Origin: Hippasteria phrygiana
Taxonomy: Eukaryota; Echinodermata; Asteroidea; Valvatida; Goniasteridae
Assembly: GCA_037893225.1 (NCBI GenBank)
Contig: JAZGUH010000116.1
Span: 1,426,001-1,490,000, forward strand
DNA length: 64,000 nucleotides
Reading direction: 5' to 3'
Shown here in pieces: positions 24,972 to 38,868 of this stretch. How positions within the stretch are numbered: position 1 is the first letter of the stretch; the number at the start of each line of letters is the position of its first letter. The notes below the pieces were generated by a model. The model was not told where the DNA came from. It ran no database searches and saw only the letters and a list, made by a program, of their open reading frames with translations. The position numbers were made by a program, and so were the translations under genes.

Positions 24972-26592
24972 ATGAAATATCAACCAAATACAGTAATTTT
25001 GACATGTTTGGATAGCTTAGATCTGGCGCTACATGTTGCAATGATCGGCGGCTTCTTAGAGTTAACACTTGTGGAGAAAATTCAAACCTCGCAATGTTTA
25101 TTTTCTTTCCGGCCAACATCTGTGTACATGTTACCGTCTATTTATTGCTCCATGCATGTCAAATTCCCTGGGGTATGGACTTGCTTTATTCATTCATAAT
25201 TGCATGAAATATCAACCAAATGCAGTAATTTTGACATGTATGGATAACTTAGATCTGGCGCTACATGTTGCAATTATCGGCGGCTTCTTAGAGTTAACAC
25301 TTGTGGAGAAAATTCAAACCTCGCAATGTTTATTTTCTTTCCGGCCAACATCTGTGTACATGTTACCGTCTATTTATTGCTCCATGCATGTCAAATTCCC
25401 TGGGGTATGGACTTGCTTTATTCATTCATAATTGCATGAAATATCAACCAAATGCAGTAATTTTGACATGTATGGATAACTTAGATCTGGCGCTACATGT
25501 TGCAATTATCGGCGGCTTCTTAGAGTTAACACTTGTGGAGAAAATTCAAACCTCGCAATGTTTATTTTCTTTCCGGCCAACATCTGTGTGCATATTACCT
25601 TCTATTTATTGCTCCATGCCTGTCAAATTCCCTAGGGTATGACTTGCTTTACTCATTCATAATTGCATGAAATATCAACCAAATACAGTAATTTTGACAT
25701 GTATGGATAGCTTAGATCTGGCGCTACATGTTGCAATCATCGGCGGCTTCCTAGAGTTAAAACTTATGGAGAAAATTCAAACCTCGCAATGTTTATTTTC
25801 TTTCCGGCCAACATCTGTGTACATGTTACCGTCTATTTATTGCTCCATGCATGTCAAATTCCCTGGGGTATGGACTTGCTTTATTCATTCATAATTGCAT
25901 GAAATATCAACCAAATGCAGTAATTTTGACATGTATGGATAGCTTAGATCTGGCGCTACATGTTGCAATTATCGGCGGCTTCTTAGAGTTAACACTTGTG
26001 GAGAAAATTCAAACCTCGCAATGTTTATTTTCTTTCCGGCCAACATCTGTGTGCATATTACCTTCTATTTATTGCTCCATGCCTGTCAAATTCCCTAGGG
26101 TATGACTTGCTTTACTCATTCATAATTGCATGAAATATCAACCAAATACAGTAATTTTGACATGTATGGATAGCTTAGATCTGGCGCTACATGTTGCAAT
26201 TATCGGCGGCTTCTTAGAGTTAACACTTGTGGAGAAAATTCAAACCTCGCAATGTTTATTTTCTTTCCGGCCAACATCTGTGTACATGTTACCGTCTATT
26301 TATTGCTCCATGCATGTCAAATTCCCTGGGGTATGGACTTGCTTTATTCATTCATAATTGCATGAAATATCAACCAAATGCAGTAATTTTGACATGTATG
26401 GATAGCTTAGATCGGGCGCTACATGTTGCAATTATCGGCGGCTTCTTAGAGTTAACACTTGTGGAGAAAATTCAAACCTCGCAATGTTTATTTTCTTTCC
26501 GGCCAACATCTGTGTGCATATTACCTTCTATTTATTGCTCCATGCCTGTCAAATTCCCTAGGGTATGACTTGCTTTACTCATTCATAATTGC
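24972..26592. repeat. B4-led seven-monomer block, copy 3 of 3
   Basis: This is the partner of 23120-24740, offset 1852. It shares G72 (25043), A100 (25766) and G53 (26414), none of which is in the older copy at 14552 except A100. It is the younger pair of a two-step amplification. It is followed by B1, then a G1 with T19. Confidence 0.93.
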
Positions 26593-28213
26593 ATGAAATA
26601 TCAACCAAATACAGTAATTTTGACATGTATGGATAGCTTAGATCTGGCGCTACATGTTGCAATTATCGGCGGCTTCTTAGAGTTAACACTTGTGGAGAAA
26701 ATTCAAACCTCGCAATGTTTATTTTCTTTCCGGCCAACATCTGTGTACATGTTACCGTCTATTTATTGCTCCATGCATGTCAAATTCCCTGGGGTATGGA
26801 CTTGCTTTATTCATTCATAATTGCATGAAATATCAACCAAATTCAGTAATTTTGACATGTATGGATAACTTAGATCTGGCGCTACATGTTGCAATTATCG
26901 GCGGCTTCTTAGAGTTAAAACTTGTGGAGAAAATTCAAACCTCGCAATGTTTATTTTCTTTCCGGCCAACATCTGTGTACATGTTACCGTCTATTTATTG
27001 CTCCATGCCTGTCAAATTCCCTAGGGTATGACTTGCTTTACTCATTCATAATTGCATGAAATATCAACCAAATACAGTAATTTTGACATGTATGGATAGC
27101 TTAGATCTGGCGCTACATGTTGCAATCATCGGCGGCTTCCTAGAGTTAAAACTTGTGGAGAAAATTCAAACCTCGCAATGTTTATTTTCTTTCCGGCCAA
27201 CATCTGTGTACATGTTACCGTCTATTTATTGCTCCATGCATGTCAAATTCCCTGGTGTATGGACTAGCTTTACTCATTCATAATTGCATGAAATATCAAC
27301 CAAATACAGTAATTTTGACATGTATGGATAGCTTAGATCTGGCGCTACATGTTGCAATTATCGGCGGCTTCTTAGAGTTAACACTTGTGGAGAAAATTCA
27401 AACCTCGCAATGTTTATTTTCTTTCCGGCCAACATCTGTGTACATGTTACCGTCTATTTATTGCTCCATGCATGTCAAATTCCCTAGGGTATGGACTTGC
27501 TTTATTCATTCATAATTGCATGAAATATCAACCAAATGCAGTAATTTTGACATGTATGGATAACTTAGATCTGGCGCTACATGTTGCAATTATCGGCGGC
27601 TTCTTAGAGTTAACACTTGTGGAGAAAATTCAAACCTCGCAATGTTTATTTTCTTTCCGGCCAACATCTGTGTGCATATTACCTTCTATTTATTGCTCCA
27701 TGCCTGTCAAATTCCCTAGGGTATGACTTGCTTTACTCATTCATAATTGCATGAAATATCAACCAAATACAGTAATTTTGACATGTATGGATAGCTTAGA
27801 TCTGGCGCTACATGTTGCAATCATCGGCGGCTTCCTAGAGTTAAAACTTGTGGAGAAAATTCAAACCTCGCAATGTGTATTTTCTTTCCGGCCAACATCT
27901 GTGTACATGTTACCGTCTATTTATTGCTCCATGCATGTCAAATTCCCTGGGGTATGGACTTGCTTTATTCATTCATAATTGCATGAAATATCAACCAAAT
28001 GCAGTAATTTTGACATGTATGGATAGCTTAGATCTGGCGCTACATGTTGCAATTATCGGCGGCTTCTTAGAGTTAACACTTGTGGAGAAAATTCAAACCT
28101 CGCAATGTTTATTTTCTTTCCGGCCAACATCTGTGTGCATATTACCTTCTATTTATTGCTCCATGCCTGTCAAATTCCCTAGGGTATGACTTGCTTTACT
28201 CATTCATAATTGC

Positions 28214-29370
28214 ATGAAATATCAACCAAATACAGTAATTTTGACATGTATGGATAGCTTAGATCTGGCGCTACATGTTGCAATCATCGGCGGCTTCCTA
28301 GAGTTAAAACTTGTGGAGAAAATTCAAACCTCGCAATGTTTATTTTCTTTCCGGCCAACATCTGTGTACATGTTACCGTCTATTTATTGCTCCATGCCTG
28401 TCAAATTCCCTAGGGTATGACTTGCTTTACTCATTCATAATTGCATGAAATATCAACCAAATACAGTAATTTTGACATGTATGGATAGCTTAGATCTGGC
28501 GCTACATGTTGCAATCATCGGCGGCTTCCTGGAGTTAAAACTTGTGGAGAAAATTCAAACCTCGCAATGTTTATTTTCTTTCCGGCCAACATCTGTGTAC
28601 ATGTTACCGTCTATTTATTGCTCCATGCATGTCAAATTCCCTGGTGTATGGACTAGCTTTACTCATTCATAATTGCATGAAATATCAACCAAATTCAGTA
28701 ATTTTGACATGTATGGATAGCTTAGATCTGGCGCTACATGTTGCAATTATCGGCGACTTCTTAGAGTTAACACTTGTGGAGAAAATTCAAACCTCGCAAT
28801 GTTTATTTTCTTTCCGGACAACATCTGTGTTCATATTACCTTCTATTTATTGCTCCATGCATGTCAAATTCCCTAGGGTATGACTTGCTTTACTCATTCA
28901 TAATTGCATGAAATATCAACCAAATACAGTAATTTTGACATGTATGGATAGCTTAGATCTGGCGCTACATGTTGCAATTATCGGCGGCTTCTTAGAGTTA
29001 ACACTTGTGGAGAAAATTCAAACCTCGCAATGTTTATTTTCTTTCCGGCCAACATCTGTGTACATGTTACCGTCTATTTATTGCTCCATGCATGTCAAAT
29101 TCCCTGGGGTATGGACTTGCTTTATTCATTCATAATTGCATGAAATATCAACCAAATGCAGTAATTTTGACATGTATGGATAGCTTAGATCTGGCGCTAC
29201 ATGTTGCAATTATCGGCGGCTTCTTAGAGTTAACACTTGTGGAGAAAATTCAAACCTCGCAATGTTTATTTTCTTTCCGGCCAACATCTGTGTGCATATT
29301 ACCTTCTATTTATTGCTCCATGCCTGTCAAATTCCCTAGGGTATGACTTGCTTTACTCATTCATAATTGC
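28214..29370. repeat. D1-E2-H1-B1-A1 block, copy 4 of 5
   Basis: The H1 marker is at 28756. The H1 monomer has a private T at base 155, where the others have G. Downstream the order becomes F3, F2, A4, B1, A1, F3, and this is shared only with copy 5. Confidence 0.92.
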
Positions 29371-30992
29371 ATGAAATATCAACCAAATACAGTAATTTTG
29401 GCATGTATGGATAGCTTAGATCTGGCGCTACATGTTGCAATTATCGGCGGCTTCTTAGAGTTAACACTTGTGGAGAAAATTCAAACCTCGCAATGTTTAT
29501 TTTCTTTCCGGCCAACATCTGTGTACATGTTACCGTCTATTTATTGCTCCATGCATGTCAAATTCCCTAGGGTATGGACTTGCTTTATTCATTCATAATT
29601 GCATGAAATATCAACCAAATGCAGTAATTTTGACATGTATGGATAGCTTAGATCTGGCGCTACATGTTGCAATTATCGGCGGCTTCTTAGAGTTAACACT
29701 TGTGGAGAAAATTCAAACCTCGCAATGTTTATTTTCTTTCCGGCCAACATCTGTGTACATGTTACCGTCTATTTATTGCTCCATGCATGTCAAATTCCCT
29801 AGGGTATGGACTTGCTTTATTCATTCATAATTGCATGAAATATCAACCAAATGCAGTAATTTTGACATGTATGGATAGCTTAGATCTGGCGCTACATGTT
29901 GCAATTATCGGCGGCTTCTTAGAGTTAACACTTGTGGAGAAAATTCAAACCTCGCAATGTTTATTTTCTTTCCGGACAACATCTGTGTGCATATTACCTT
30001 CTATTTATTGCTCCATGCATGTCAAATTCCCTAGGGTATGACTTGCTTTACTCATTCATAATTGCATGAAATATCAACCAAATACAGTAATTTTGACATG
30101 TATGGATAGCTTAGATCTGGCGCTACATGTTGCAATTATCGGCGGCTTCTTAGAGTTAACACTTGTGGAGAAAATTCAAACCTCGCAATGTTTATTTTCT
30201 TTCCGGCCAACATCTGTGTACATGTTACCGTCTATTTATTGCTCCATGCATGTCAAATTCCCTGGGGTATGGACTTGCTTTATTCATTCATAATTGCATG
30301 AAATATCAACCAAATGCAGTAATTTTGACATGTATGGATAGCTTAGATCTGGCGCTACATGTTGCAATTATCGGCGGCTTCTTAGAGTTAACACTTGTGG
30401 AGAAAATTCAAACCTCGCAATGTTTATTTTCTTTCCGGCCAACATCTGTGTGCATATTACCTTCTATTTATTGCTCCATGCCTGTCAAATTCCCTAGGGT
30501 ATGACTTGCTTTACTCATTCATAATTGCATGAAATATCAACCAAATACAGTAATTTTGGCATGTATGGATAGCTTAGATCTGGCGCTACATGTTGCAATT
30601 ATCGGCGGCTTCTTAGAGTTAACACTTGTGGAGAAAATTCAAACCTCGCAATGTTTATTTTCTTTCCGGCCAACATCTGTGTACATGTTACCGTCTATTT
30701 ATTGCTCCATGCATGTCAAATTCCCTAGGGTATGGACTTGCTTTATTCATTCATAATTGCATGAAATATCAACCAAATGCAGTAATTTTGACATGTATGG
30801 ATAGCTTAGATCTGGCGCTACATGTTGCAATTATCGGCGGCTTCTTAGAGTTAAAACTTGTGGAGAAAATTCAAACCTCGCAATGTTTATTTTCTTTCCG
30901 GCCAACATCTGTGTACATGTTACCGTCTATTTATTGCTCCATGCATGTCAAATTCCCTAGGGTATGGACTTGCTTTATTCATTCATAATTGC

Positions 30993-32150
30993 ATGAAATA
31001 TCAACCAAACGCAGTAATTTTGACATGTATGGATAGCTTAGATCTGGCGCTACATGTTGCAATTATCGGCGGCTTCTTAGAGTTAACACTTGTGGAGAAA
31101 ATTCAAACCTCGCAATGTTTATTTTCTTTCCGGCCAACATCTGTGTACATGTTACCGTCTATTTATTGCTCCATGCATGTCAAATTCCCTGGGGTATGGA
31201 CTTGCTTTATTCATTCATAATTGCATGAAATATCAACCAAATGCAGTAATTTTGACATGTATGGATAGCTTAGATCTGGCGCTACATGTTGCAATTATCG
31301 GCGGCTTCTTAGAGTTAACACTTGTTGAGAAAATTCAAACCTCGCAATGTTTATTTTCTTTCCGGCCAACATCTGTGTGCATATTACCTTCTATTTATTG
31401 CTCCATGCCTGTCAAATTCCCTAGGGTATGACTTGCTTTACTCATTCATAATTGCATGAAATATCAACCAAATACAGTAATTTTGGCATGTATGGATAGC
31501 TTAGATCTGGCGCTACATGTTGCAATTATCGGCGGCTTCTTAGAGTTAACACTTGTGGAGAAAATTCAAACCTCGCAATGTTTATTTTCTTTCCGGCCAA
31601 CATCTGTGTACATGTTACCGTCTATTTATTGCTCCATGCATGTCAAATTCCCTAGGGTATGGACTTGCTTTATTCATTCATAATTGCATGAAATATCAAC
31701 CAAATGCAGTAATTTTGACATGTATGGATAGCTTAGATCTGGCGCTACATGTTGCAATTATCGGCGGCTTCTTAGAGTTAACACTTGTGGAGAAAATTCA
31801 AACCTCGCAATGTTTATTTTCTTTCCGGCCAACATCTGTGTACATGTTACCGTCTATTTATTGCTCCATGCATGTCAAATTCCCTGGGGTATGGACTTGC
31901 TTTATTCATTCATAATTGCATGAAATATCAACCAAATGCAGTAATTTTGACATGTATGGATAGCTTAGATCTGGCGCTACATGTTGCAATTATCGGCGGC
32001 TTCTTAGAGTTAACACTTGTGGAGAAAATTCAAACCTCGCAATGTTTATTTTCTTTCCGGCCAACATCTGTGTGCATATTACCTTCTATTTATTGCTCCA
32101 TGCCTGTCAAATTCCCTAGGGTATGACTTGCTTTACTCATTCATAATTGC
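30993..32150. repeat. B2-A1-F3-B2-A1 segment, left copy
   Basis: It matches 33772-34929 at an offset of 2779 bases, with shared private C at base 18 (31010 and 33789) and T at base 102 (31326 and 34105). An F3, A1 pair (32151-32613, 463 bases) follows here and is missing after the second copy, where F6 comes directly. Confidence 0.9.
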
Positions 32151-32613
32151 ATGAAATATCAACCAAATACAGTAATTTTGGCATGTATGGATAGCTTAGA
32201 TCTGGCGCTACATGTTGCAATTATCGGCGGCTTCTTAGAGTTAACACTTGTGGAGAAAATTCAAACCTCGCAATGTTTATTTTCTTTCCGGCCAACATCT
32301 GTGTACATGTTACCGTCTATTTATTGCTCCATGCATGTCAAATTCCCTAGGGTATGGACTTGCTTTATTCATTCATAATTGCATGAAATATCAACCAAAT
32401 GCAGTAATTTTGACATGTATGGATAGCTTAGATCTGGCGCTACATGTTGCAATTATCGGCGGCTTCTTAGAGTTAACACTTGTGGAGAAAATTCAAACCT
32501 CGCAATGTTTATTTTCTTTCCGGCCAACATCTGTGTGCATATTACCTTCTATTTATTGCTCCATGCCTGTCAAATTCCCTAGGGTATGACTTGCTTTACT
32601 CATTCATAATTGC

Positions 32614-33539
32614 ATGAAATATCAACCAAATACAGTAATTTTGACATGTATGGATAGCTTAGATCTGGCGCTACATGTTGCAATTATCGGCGGCTTCTTA
32701 GAGTTAACACTTGTGGAGAAAATTCAAACCTCGCAATGTTTATTTTCTTTCCGGCCAACATCTGTGTACATGTTACCGTCTATTTATTGCTCCATGCATG
32801 TCAAATTCCCTAGTGTATGGACTTGCTTTATTCATTCATAATTGCATGAAATATCAACCAAATGCAGTAATTTTGACATGTATGGATAACTTAGATCTGG
32901 CGCTACATGTTGCAATTATCGGCGGCTTCTTAGAGTTAACACTTGTGGAGAAAATTCAAACCTCGCAATGTTTATTTTCTTTCCGGCCAACATCTGTGTG
33001 CATATTACCTTCTATTTATTGCTCCATGCCTGTCAAATTCCCTAGGGTATGACTTGCTTTACTCATTCATAATTGCATGAAATATCAACCAAATACAGTA
33101 ATTTTGACATGTATGGATAGCTTAGATCTGGCGCTACATGTTGCAATTATCGGCGGCTTCTTAGAGTTAACACTTGTGGAGAAAATTCAAACCTCGCAAT
33201 GTTTATTTTCTTTCCGGCCAACATCTGTGTGCATATTACCTTCTATTTATTGCTCCATGCCTGTCAAATTCCCTAGGGTATGACTTGCTTTACTCATTCA
33301 TAATTGCATGAAATATCAACCAAATACAGTAATTTTGACATGTATGGATAGCTTAGATCTGGCGCTACATGTTGCAACCATCGGCGGCTTCCTAGAGTTA
33401 AAACTTGTGGAGAAAATTCAAACCTCGCAATGTTTATTTTCTTTCCGGCCAACATCTGTGTACATGTTACCGTCTATTTATTGCTCCATGCATGTCAAAT
33501 TCCCTGGGGTATGGACTTGCTTTATTCATTCATAATTGC
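32614..33539. repeat. F6 block, short copy (F6-A2-A3-C2)
   Basis: F6 carries T201 with A199 (CCCTAGTG at 32810-32817). C2 carries C71 (33378). The next monomer is F2 rather than A5, so this copy stops after four monomers. Confidence 0.9.
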
Positions 33540-33771
33540 ATGAAATATCAACCAAATGCAGTAATTTTGACATGTATGGATAGCTTAGATCTGGCGCTAC
33601 ATGTTGCAATTATCGGCGGCTTCTTAGAGTTAACACTTGTGGAGAAAATTCAAACCTCGCAATGTTTATTTTCTTTCCGGCCAACATCTGTGTACATGTT
33701 ACCGTCTATTTATTGCTCCATGCATGTCAAATTCCCTAGGGTATGGACTTGCTTTATTCATTCATAATTGC

Positions 33772-34929
33772 ATGAAATATCAACCAAACGCAGTAATTTT
33801 GACATGTATGGATAGCTTAGATCTGGCGCTACATGTTGCAATTATCGGCGGCTTCTTAGAGTTAACACTTGTGGAGAAAATTCAAACCTCGCAATGTTTA
33901 TTTTCTTTCCGGCCAACATCTGTGTACATGTTACCGTCTATTTATTGCTCCATGCATGTCAAATTCCCTGGGGTATGGACTTGCTTTATTCATTCATAAT
34001 TGCATGAAATATCAACCAAATGCAGTAATTTTGACATGTATGGATAGCTTAGATCTGGCGCTACATGTTGCAATTATCGGCGGCTTCTTAGAGTTAACAC
34101 TTGTTGAGAAAATTCAAACCTCGCAATGTTTATTTTCTTTCCGGCCAACATCTGTGTGCATATTACCTTCTATTTATTGCTCCATGCCTGTCAAATTCCC
34201 TAGGGTATGACTTGCTTTACTCATTCATAATTGCATGAAATATCAACCAAATACAGTAATTTTGGCATGTATGGATAGCTTAGATCTGGCGCTACATGTT
34301 GCAATTATCGGCGGCTTCTTAGAGTTAACACTTGTGGAGAAAATTCAAACCTCGCAATGTTTATTTTCTTTCCGGCCAACATCTGTGTACATGTTACCGT
34401 CTATTTATTGCTCCATGCATGTCAAATTCCCTAGGGTATGGACTTGCTTTATTCATTCATAATTGCATGAAATATCAACCAAATGCAGTAATTTTGACAT
34501 GTATGGATAGCTTAGATCTGGCGCTACATGTTGCAATTATCGGCGGCTTCTTAGAGTTAACACTTGTGGAGAAAATTCAAACCTCGCAATGTTTATTTTC
34601 TTTCCGGCCAACATCTGTGTACATGTTACCGTCTATTTATTGCTCCATGCATGTCAAATTCCCTGGGGTATGGACTTGCTTTATTCATTCATAATTGCAT
34701 GAAATATCAACCAAATGCAGTAATTTTGACATGTATGGATAGCTTAGATCTGGCGCTACATGTTGCAATTATCGGCGGCTTCTTAGAGTTAACACTTGTG
34801 GAGAAAATTCAAACCTCGCAATGTTTATTTTCTTTCCGGCCAACATCTGTGTGCATATTACCTTCTATTTATTGCTCCATGCCTGTCAAATTCCCTAGGG
34901 TATGACTTGCTTTACTCATTCATAATTGC
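33772..34929. repeat. B2-A1-F3-B2-A1 segment, right copy
   Basis: This is the partner of 30993-32150. After it the F6, A2, A3, C2 run follows at an offset of 2316 bases instead of 2779, so the two stretches differ by a clean two-monomer (463-base) insertion or deletion. Confidence 0.9.
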
Positions 34930-36551
34930 ATGAAATATCAACCAAATACAGTAATTTTGACATGTATGGATAGCTTAGATCTGGCGCTACATGTTGCAAT
35001 TATCGGCGGCTTCTTAGAGTTAACACTTGTGGAGAAAATTCAAACCTCGCAATGTTTATTTTCTTTCCGGCCAACATCTGTGTACATGTTACCGTCTATT
35101 TATTGCTCCATGCATGTCAAATTCCCTAGTGTATGGACTTGCTTTATTCATTCATAATTGCATGAAATATCAACCAAATGCAGTAATTTTGACATGTATG
35201 GATAACTTAGATCTGGCGCTACATGTTGCAATTATCGGCGGCTTCTTAGAGTTAACACTTGTGGAGAAAATTCAAACCTCGCAATGTTTATTTTCTTTCC
35301 GGCCAACATCTGTGTGCATATTACCTTCTATTTATTGCTCCATGCCTGTCAAATTCCCTAGGGTATGACTTGCTTTACTCATTCATAATTGCATGAAATA
35401 TCAACCAAATACAGTAATTTTGACATGTATGGATAGCTTAGATCTGGCGCTACATGTTGCAATTATCGGCGGCTTCTTAGAGTTAACACTTGTGGAGAAA
35501 ATTCAAACCTCGCAATGTTTATTTTCTTTCCGGCCAACATCTGTGTGCATATTACCTTCTATTTATTGCTCCATGCCTGTCAAATTCCCTAGGGTATGAC
35601 TTGCTTTACTCATTCATAATTGCATGAAATATCAACCAAATACAGTAATTTTGACATGTATGGATAGCTTAGATCTGGCGCTACATGTTGCAACCATCGG
35701 CGGCTTCCTAGAGTTAAAACTTGTGGAGAAAATTCAAACCTCGCAATGTTTATTTTCTTTCCGGCCAACATCTGTGTACATGTTACCGTCTATTTATTGC
35801 TCCATGCATGTCAAATTCCCTGGGGTATGGACTTGCTTTATTCATTCATAATTGCATGAAATATCAACCAAATGCAGTACTTTTGACATGTATGGATAGC
35901 TTAGATCTGGCGCTACATGTTGCAATTATCGGCGGCTTCTTAGAGTTAACACTTGTGGAGAAAATTCAAACCTCGCAATGTTTATTTTCTTTCCGGCCAA
36001 CATCTGTGTGCATATTACCTTCTATTTATTGCTCCATGCCTGTCAAATTCCCTAGGGTATGGACTTGCTTTATTCATTCATAATTGCATGAAATATCAAC
36101 CAAATGCAGTAATTTTGACATGTATGGATAGCTTAGATCTGGCGCTACATGTTGCAATTATCGGCGGCTTCTTAGAGTTAACACTTGTGGAGAAAATTCA
36201 AACCTCGCAATGTTTATTTTCTTTCCGGCCAACATCTGTGTACATGTTACCGTCTATTTATTGCTCCATGCATGTCAAATTCCCTGGTGTATGGACTAGC
36301 TTTACTCATTCATAATTGCATGAAATATCAACCAAATACAGTAATTTTGACATGTATGGATAGCTTAGATCTGGCGCTACATGTTGCAATTATCGGCGGC
36401 TTCCTAGAGTTAACACTTGTGGAGAAAATTCAAACCTCGCAATGTTTATTTTCTTTCCGGCCAACATCTGTGTACATGTTACCGTCTATTTATTGCTCCA
36501 TGCATGTCAAATTCCCTAGGGTATGGACTTGCTTTATTCATTCATAATTGC
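34930..36551. repeat. F6-A2-A3-C2-A5-E4-F1 block, full copy 1
   Basis: This seven-monomer unit is 1622 bases long. Markers: T201 in F6, C71 in C2 (35694), and C25 in A5 (35880). A5 is unusual because it has an A1 body with the 232-base tail. The F1 monomer of this copy has C85, not shared with the other full copies. It is followed by the trimer run. Confidence 0.92.
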
Positions 36552-38636
36552 ATGAAATATCAACCAAATGCAGTAATTTTGACATGTATGGATAGCTTAG
36601 ATCTGGCGCTACATGTTGCAATTATCGGCGGCTTCTTAGAGTTAACACTTGTGGAGAAAATTCAAACCTCGCAATGTTTATTTTCTTTCCGGCCAACATC
36701 TGTGTACATGTTACCGTCTATTTATTGCTCCATGCATGTCAAATTCCCTGGGGTATGGACTTGCTTTATTCATTCATAATTGCATGAAATATCAACCAAA
36801 TGCAGTAATTTTGACATGTATGGATAGCTTAGATCTGGCGCTACATGTTGCAATTATCGGCGGCTTCTTAGAGTTAACACTTGTGGAGAAAATTCAAACC
36901 TCGCAATGTTTATTTTCTTTCCGGCCAACATCTGTGTGCATATTACCTTCTATTTATTGCTCCATGCCTGTCAAATTCCCTAGGGTATGACTTGCTTTAC
37001 TCATTCATAATTGCATGAAATATCAACCAAATACAGTAATTTTGGCATGTATGGATAGCTTAGATCTGGCGCTACATGTTGCAATTATCGGCGGCTTCTT
37101 AGAGTTAACACTTGTGGAGAAAATTCAAACCTCGCAATGTTTATTTTCTTTCCGGCCAACATCTGTGTACATGTTACCGTCTATTTATTGCTCCATGCAT
37201 GTCAAATTCCCTAGGGTATGGACTTGCTTTATTCATTCATAATTGCATGAAATATCAACCAAATGCAGTAATTTTGACATGTATGGATAGCTTAGATCTG
37301 GCGCTACATGTTGCAATTATCGGCGGCTTCTTAGAGTTAACACTTGTGGAGAAAATTCAAACCTCGCAATGTTTATTTTCTTTCCGGCCAACATCTGTGT
37401 ACATGTTACCGTCTATTTATTGCTCCATGCATGTCAAATTCCCTGGGGTATGGACTTGCTTTATTCATTCATAATTGCATGAAATATCAACCAAATGCAG
37501 TAATTTTGACATGTATGGATAGCTTAGATCTGGCGCTACATGTTGCAATTATCGGCGGCTTCTTAGAGTTAACACTTGTGGAGAAAATTCAAACCTCGCA
37601 ATGTTTATTTTCTTTCCGGCCAACATCTGTGTGCATATTACCTTCTATTTATTGCTCCATGCCTGTCAAATTCCCTAGGGTATGACTTGCTTTACTCATT
37701 CATAATTGCATGAAATATCAACCAAATACAGTAATTTTGGCATGTATGGATAGCTTAGATCTGGCGCTACATGTTGCAATTATCGGCGGCTTCTTAGAGT
37801 TAACACTTGTGGAGAAAATTCAAACCTCGCAATGTTTATTTTCTTTCCGGCCAACATCTGTGTACATGTTACCGTCTATTTATTGCTCCATGCATGTCAA
37901 ATTCCCTAGGGTATGGACTTGCTTTATTCATTCATAATTGCATGAAATATCAACCAAATGCAGTAATTTTGACATGTATGGATAGCTTAGATCTGGCGCT
38001 ACATGTTGCAATTATCGGCGGCTTCTTAGAGTTAACACTTGTGGAGAAAATTCAAACCTCGCAATGTTTATTTTCTTTCCGGCCAACATCTGTGTACATG
38101 TTACCGTCTATTTATTGCTCCATGCATGTCAAATTCCCTGGGGTATGGACTTGCTTTATTCATTCATAATTGCATGAAATATCAACCAAATGCAGTAATT
38201 TTGACATGTATGGATAGCTTAGATCTGGCGCTACATGTTGCAATTATCGGCGGCTTCTTAGAGTTAACACTTGTGGAGAAAATTCAAACCTCGCAATGTT
38301 TATTTTCTTTCCGGCCAACATCTGTGTGCATATTACCTTCTATTTATTGCTCCATGCCTGTCAAATTCCCTAGGGTATGACTTGCTTTACTCATTCATAA
38401 TTGCATGAAATATCAACCAAATACAGTAATTTTGGCATGTATGGATAGCTTAGATCTGGCGCTACATGTTGCAATTATCGGCGGCTTCTTAGAGTTAACA
38501 CTTGTGGAGAAAATTCAAACCTCGCAATGTTTATTTTCTTTCCGGCCAACATCTGTGTACATGTTACCGTCTATTTATTGCTCCATGCATGTCAAATTCC
38601 CTAGGGTATGGACTTGCTTTATTCATTCATAATTGC
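36552..38636. repeat. Trimer higher-order repeat, three units of 695 bases
   Basis: B2, A1, F3 is repeated three times without interruption (36552, 37247, 37942), giving a clean 695-base period. Each F3 carries G at base 31. The same trimer, in one phase or another, recurs singly at 31456-32150, 34235-34929, 47438-48132 and 63190-63884. Confidence 0.93.
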
Positions 38637-38868
38637 ATGAAATATCAACCAAATGCAGTAATTTTGACATGTATGGATAGCTTAGATCTGGCGCTACATG
38701 TTGCAATTATCGGCGGCTTCTTAGAGTTAACACTTGTGGAGAAAATTCAAACCTCGCAATGTTTATTTTCTTTCCGGCCAACATCTGTGTGCATATTACC
38801 TTCTATTTATTGCTCCATGCCTGTCAAATTCCCTAGGGTATGGACTTGCTTTACTCATTCATAATTGC
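38637..38868 (+). repeat. A-type body with 232-base tail, without C25
   Basis: This monomer has the A1 body (G19, G,A,T trio, C185, A199) but keeps both G at 206-207, and it has C218. A5 monomers (35856, 39795, 42806, 49522) have the same 232-base tail but T218 and C25. This unit is therefore an independent or intermediate case of the rare coupling between an A body and a long tail. Confidence 0.85.

Larger units (their letters stand above)
10846..27287. repeat. Region 2: D1-E2-H1 blocks and B4-B3 blocks
   Basis: From 10846 the order is D1, E2, H1, B1, A1, F3, F2, A4, B1, B2, A1, B4, B3, B1, B2, A1, B4, B3. From 15016: A2, C4, A1, B1, A1, B1, G1, C1 (with A199), A2, C1, A1, D1, E2, H1, B1, A1, F3 (with G199). 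From 18951: G1, E1, F1, a G1/E hybrid, F1, a second hybrid, A1, D1, E2, H1, B1, A1, F3, F2, A4, B1, B2, A1. From 23120: B4, B3, A2, C4, A1, B1, A1 (G53), A3, B4, B3, A2, C4, A1, B1, A1 (G53), B1, G1 (T19), E1. The G31 marker first appears here, at 12033. Confidence 0.87.
27288..33539. repeat. Region 3: 27-monomer segment, left copy
   Basis: Order: F1, A2, C3, A1, D1, E2, H1, B1, A1, F3, F2, A4, B1, A1. Then, from 30529: F3, F2 (A95), B2, A1, F3, B2, A1, F3, A1, F6, A2, A3, C2. It matches 43270-49521 at an offset of 15982 bases over about 6.25 kb, the longest duplication in the window. Private changes of this copy are T155 in H1, A95 in the F2 monomer at 30761, C at 31010 (base 18) and T at 31326 (base 102). 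The last two are shared with the monomers at 33772 and 34004 just downstream. Confidence 0.92.
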
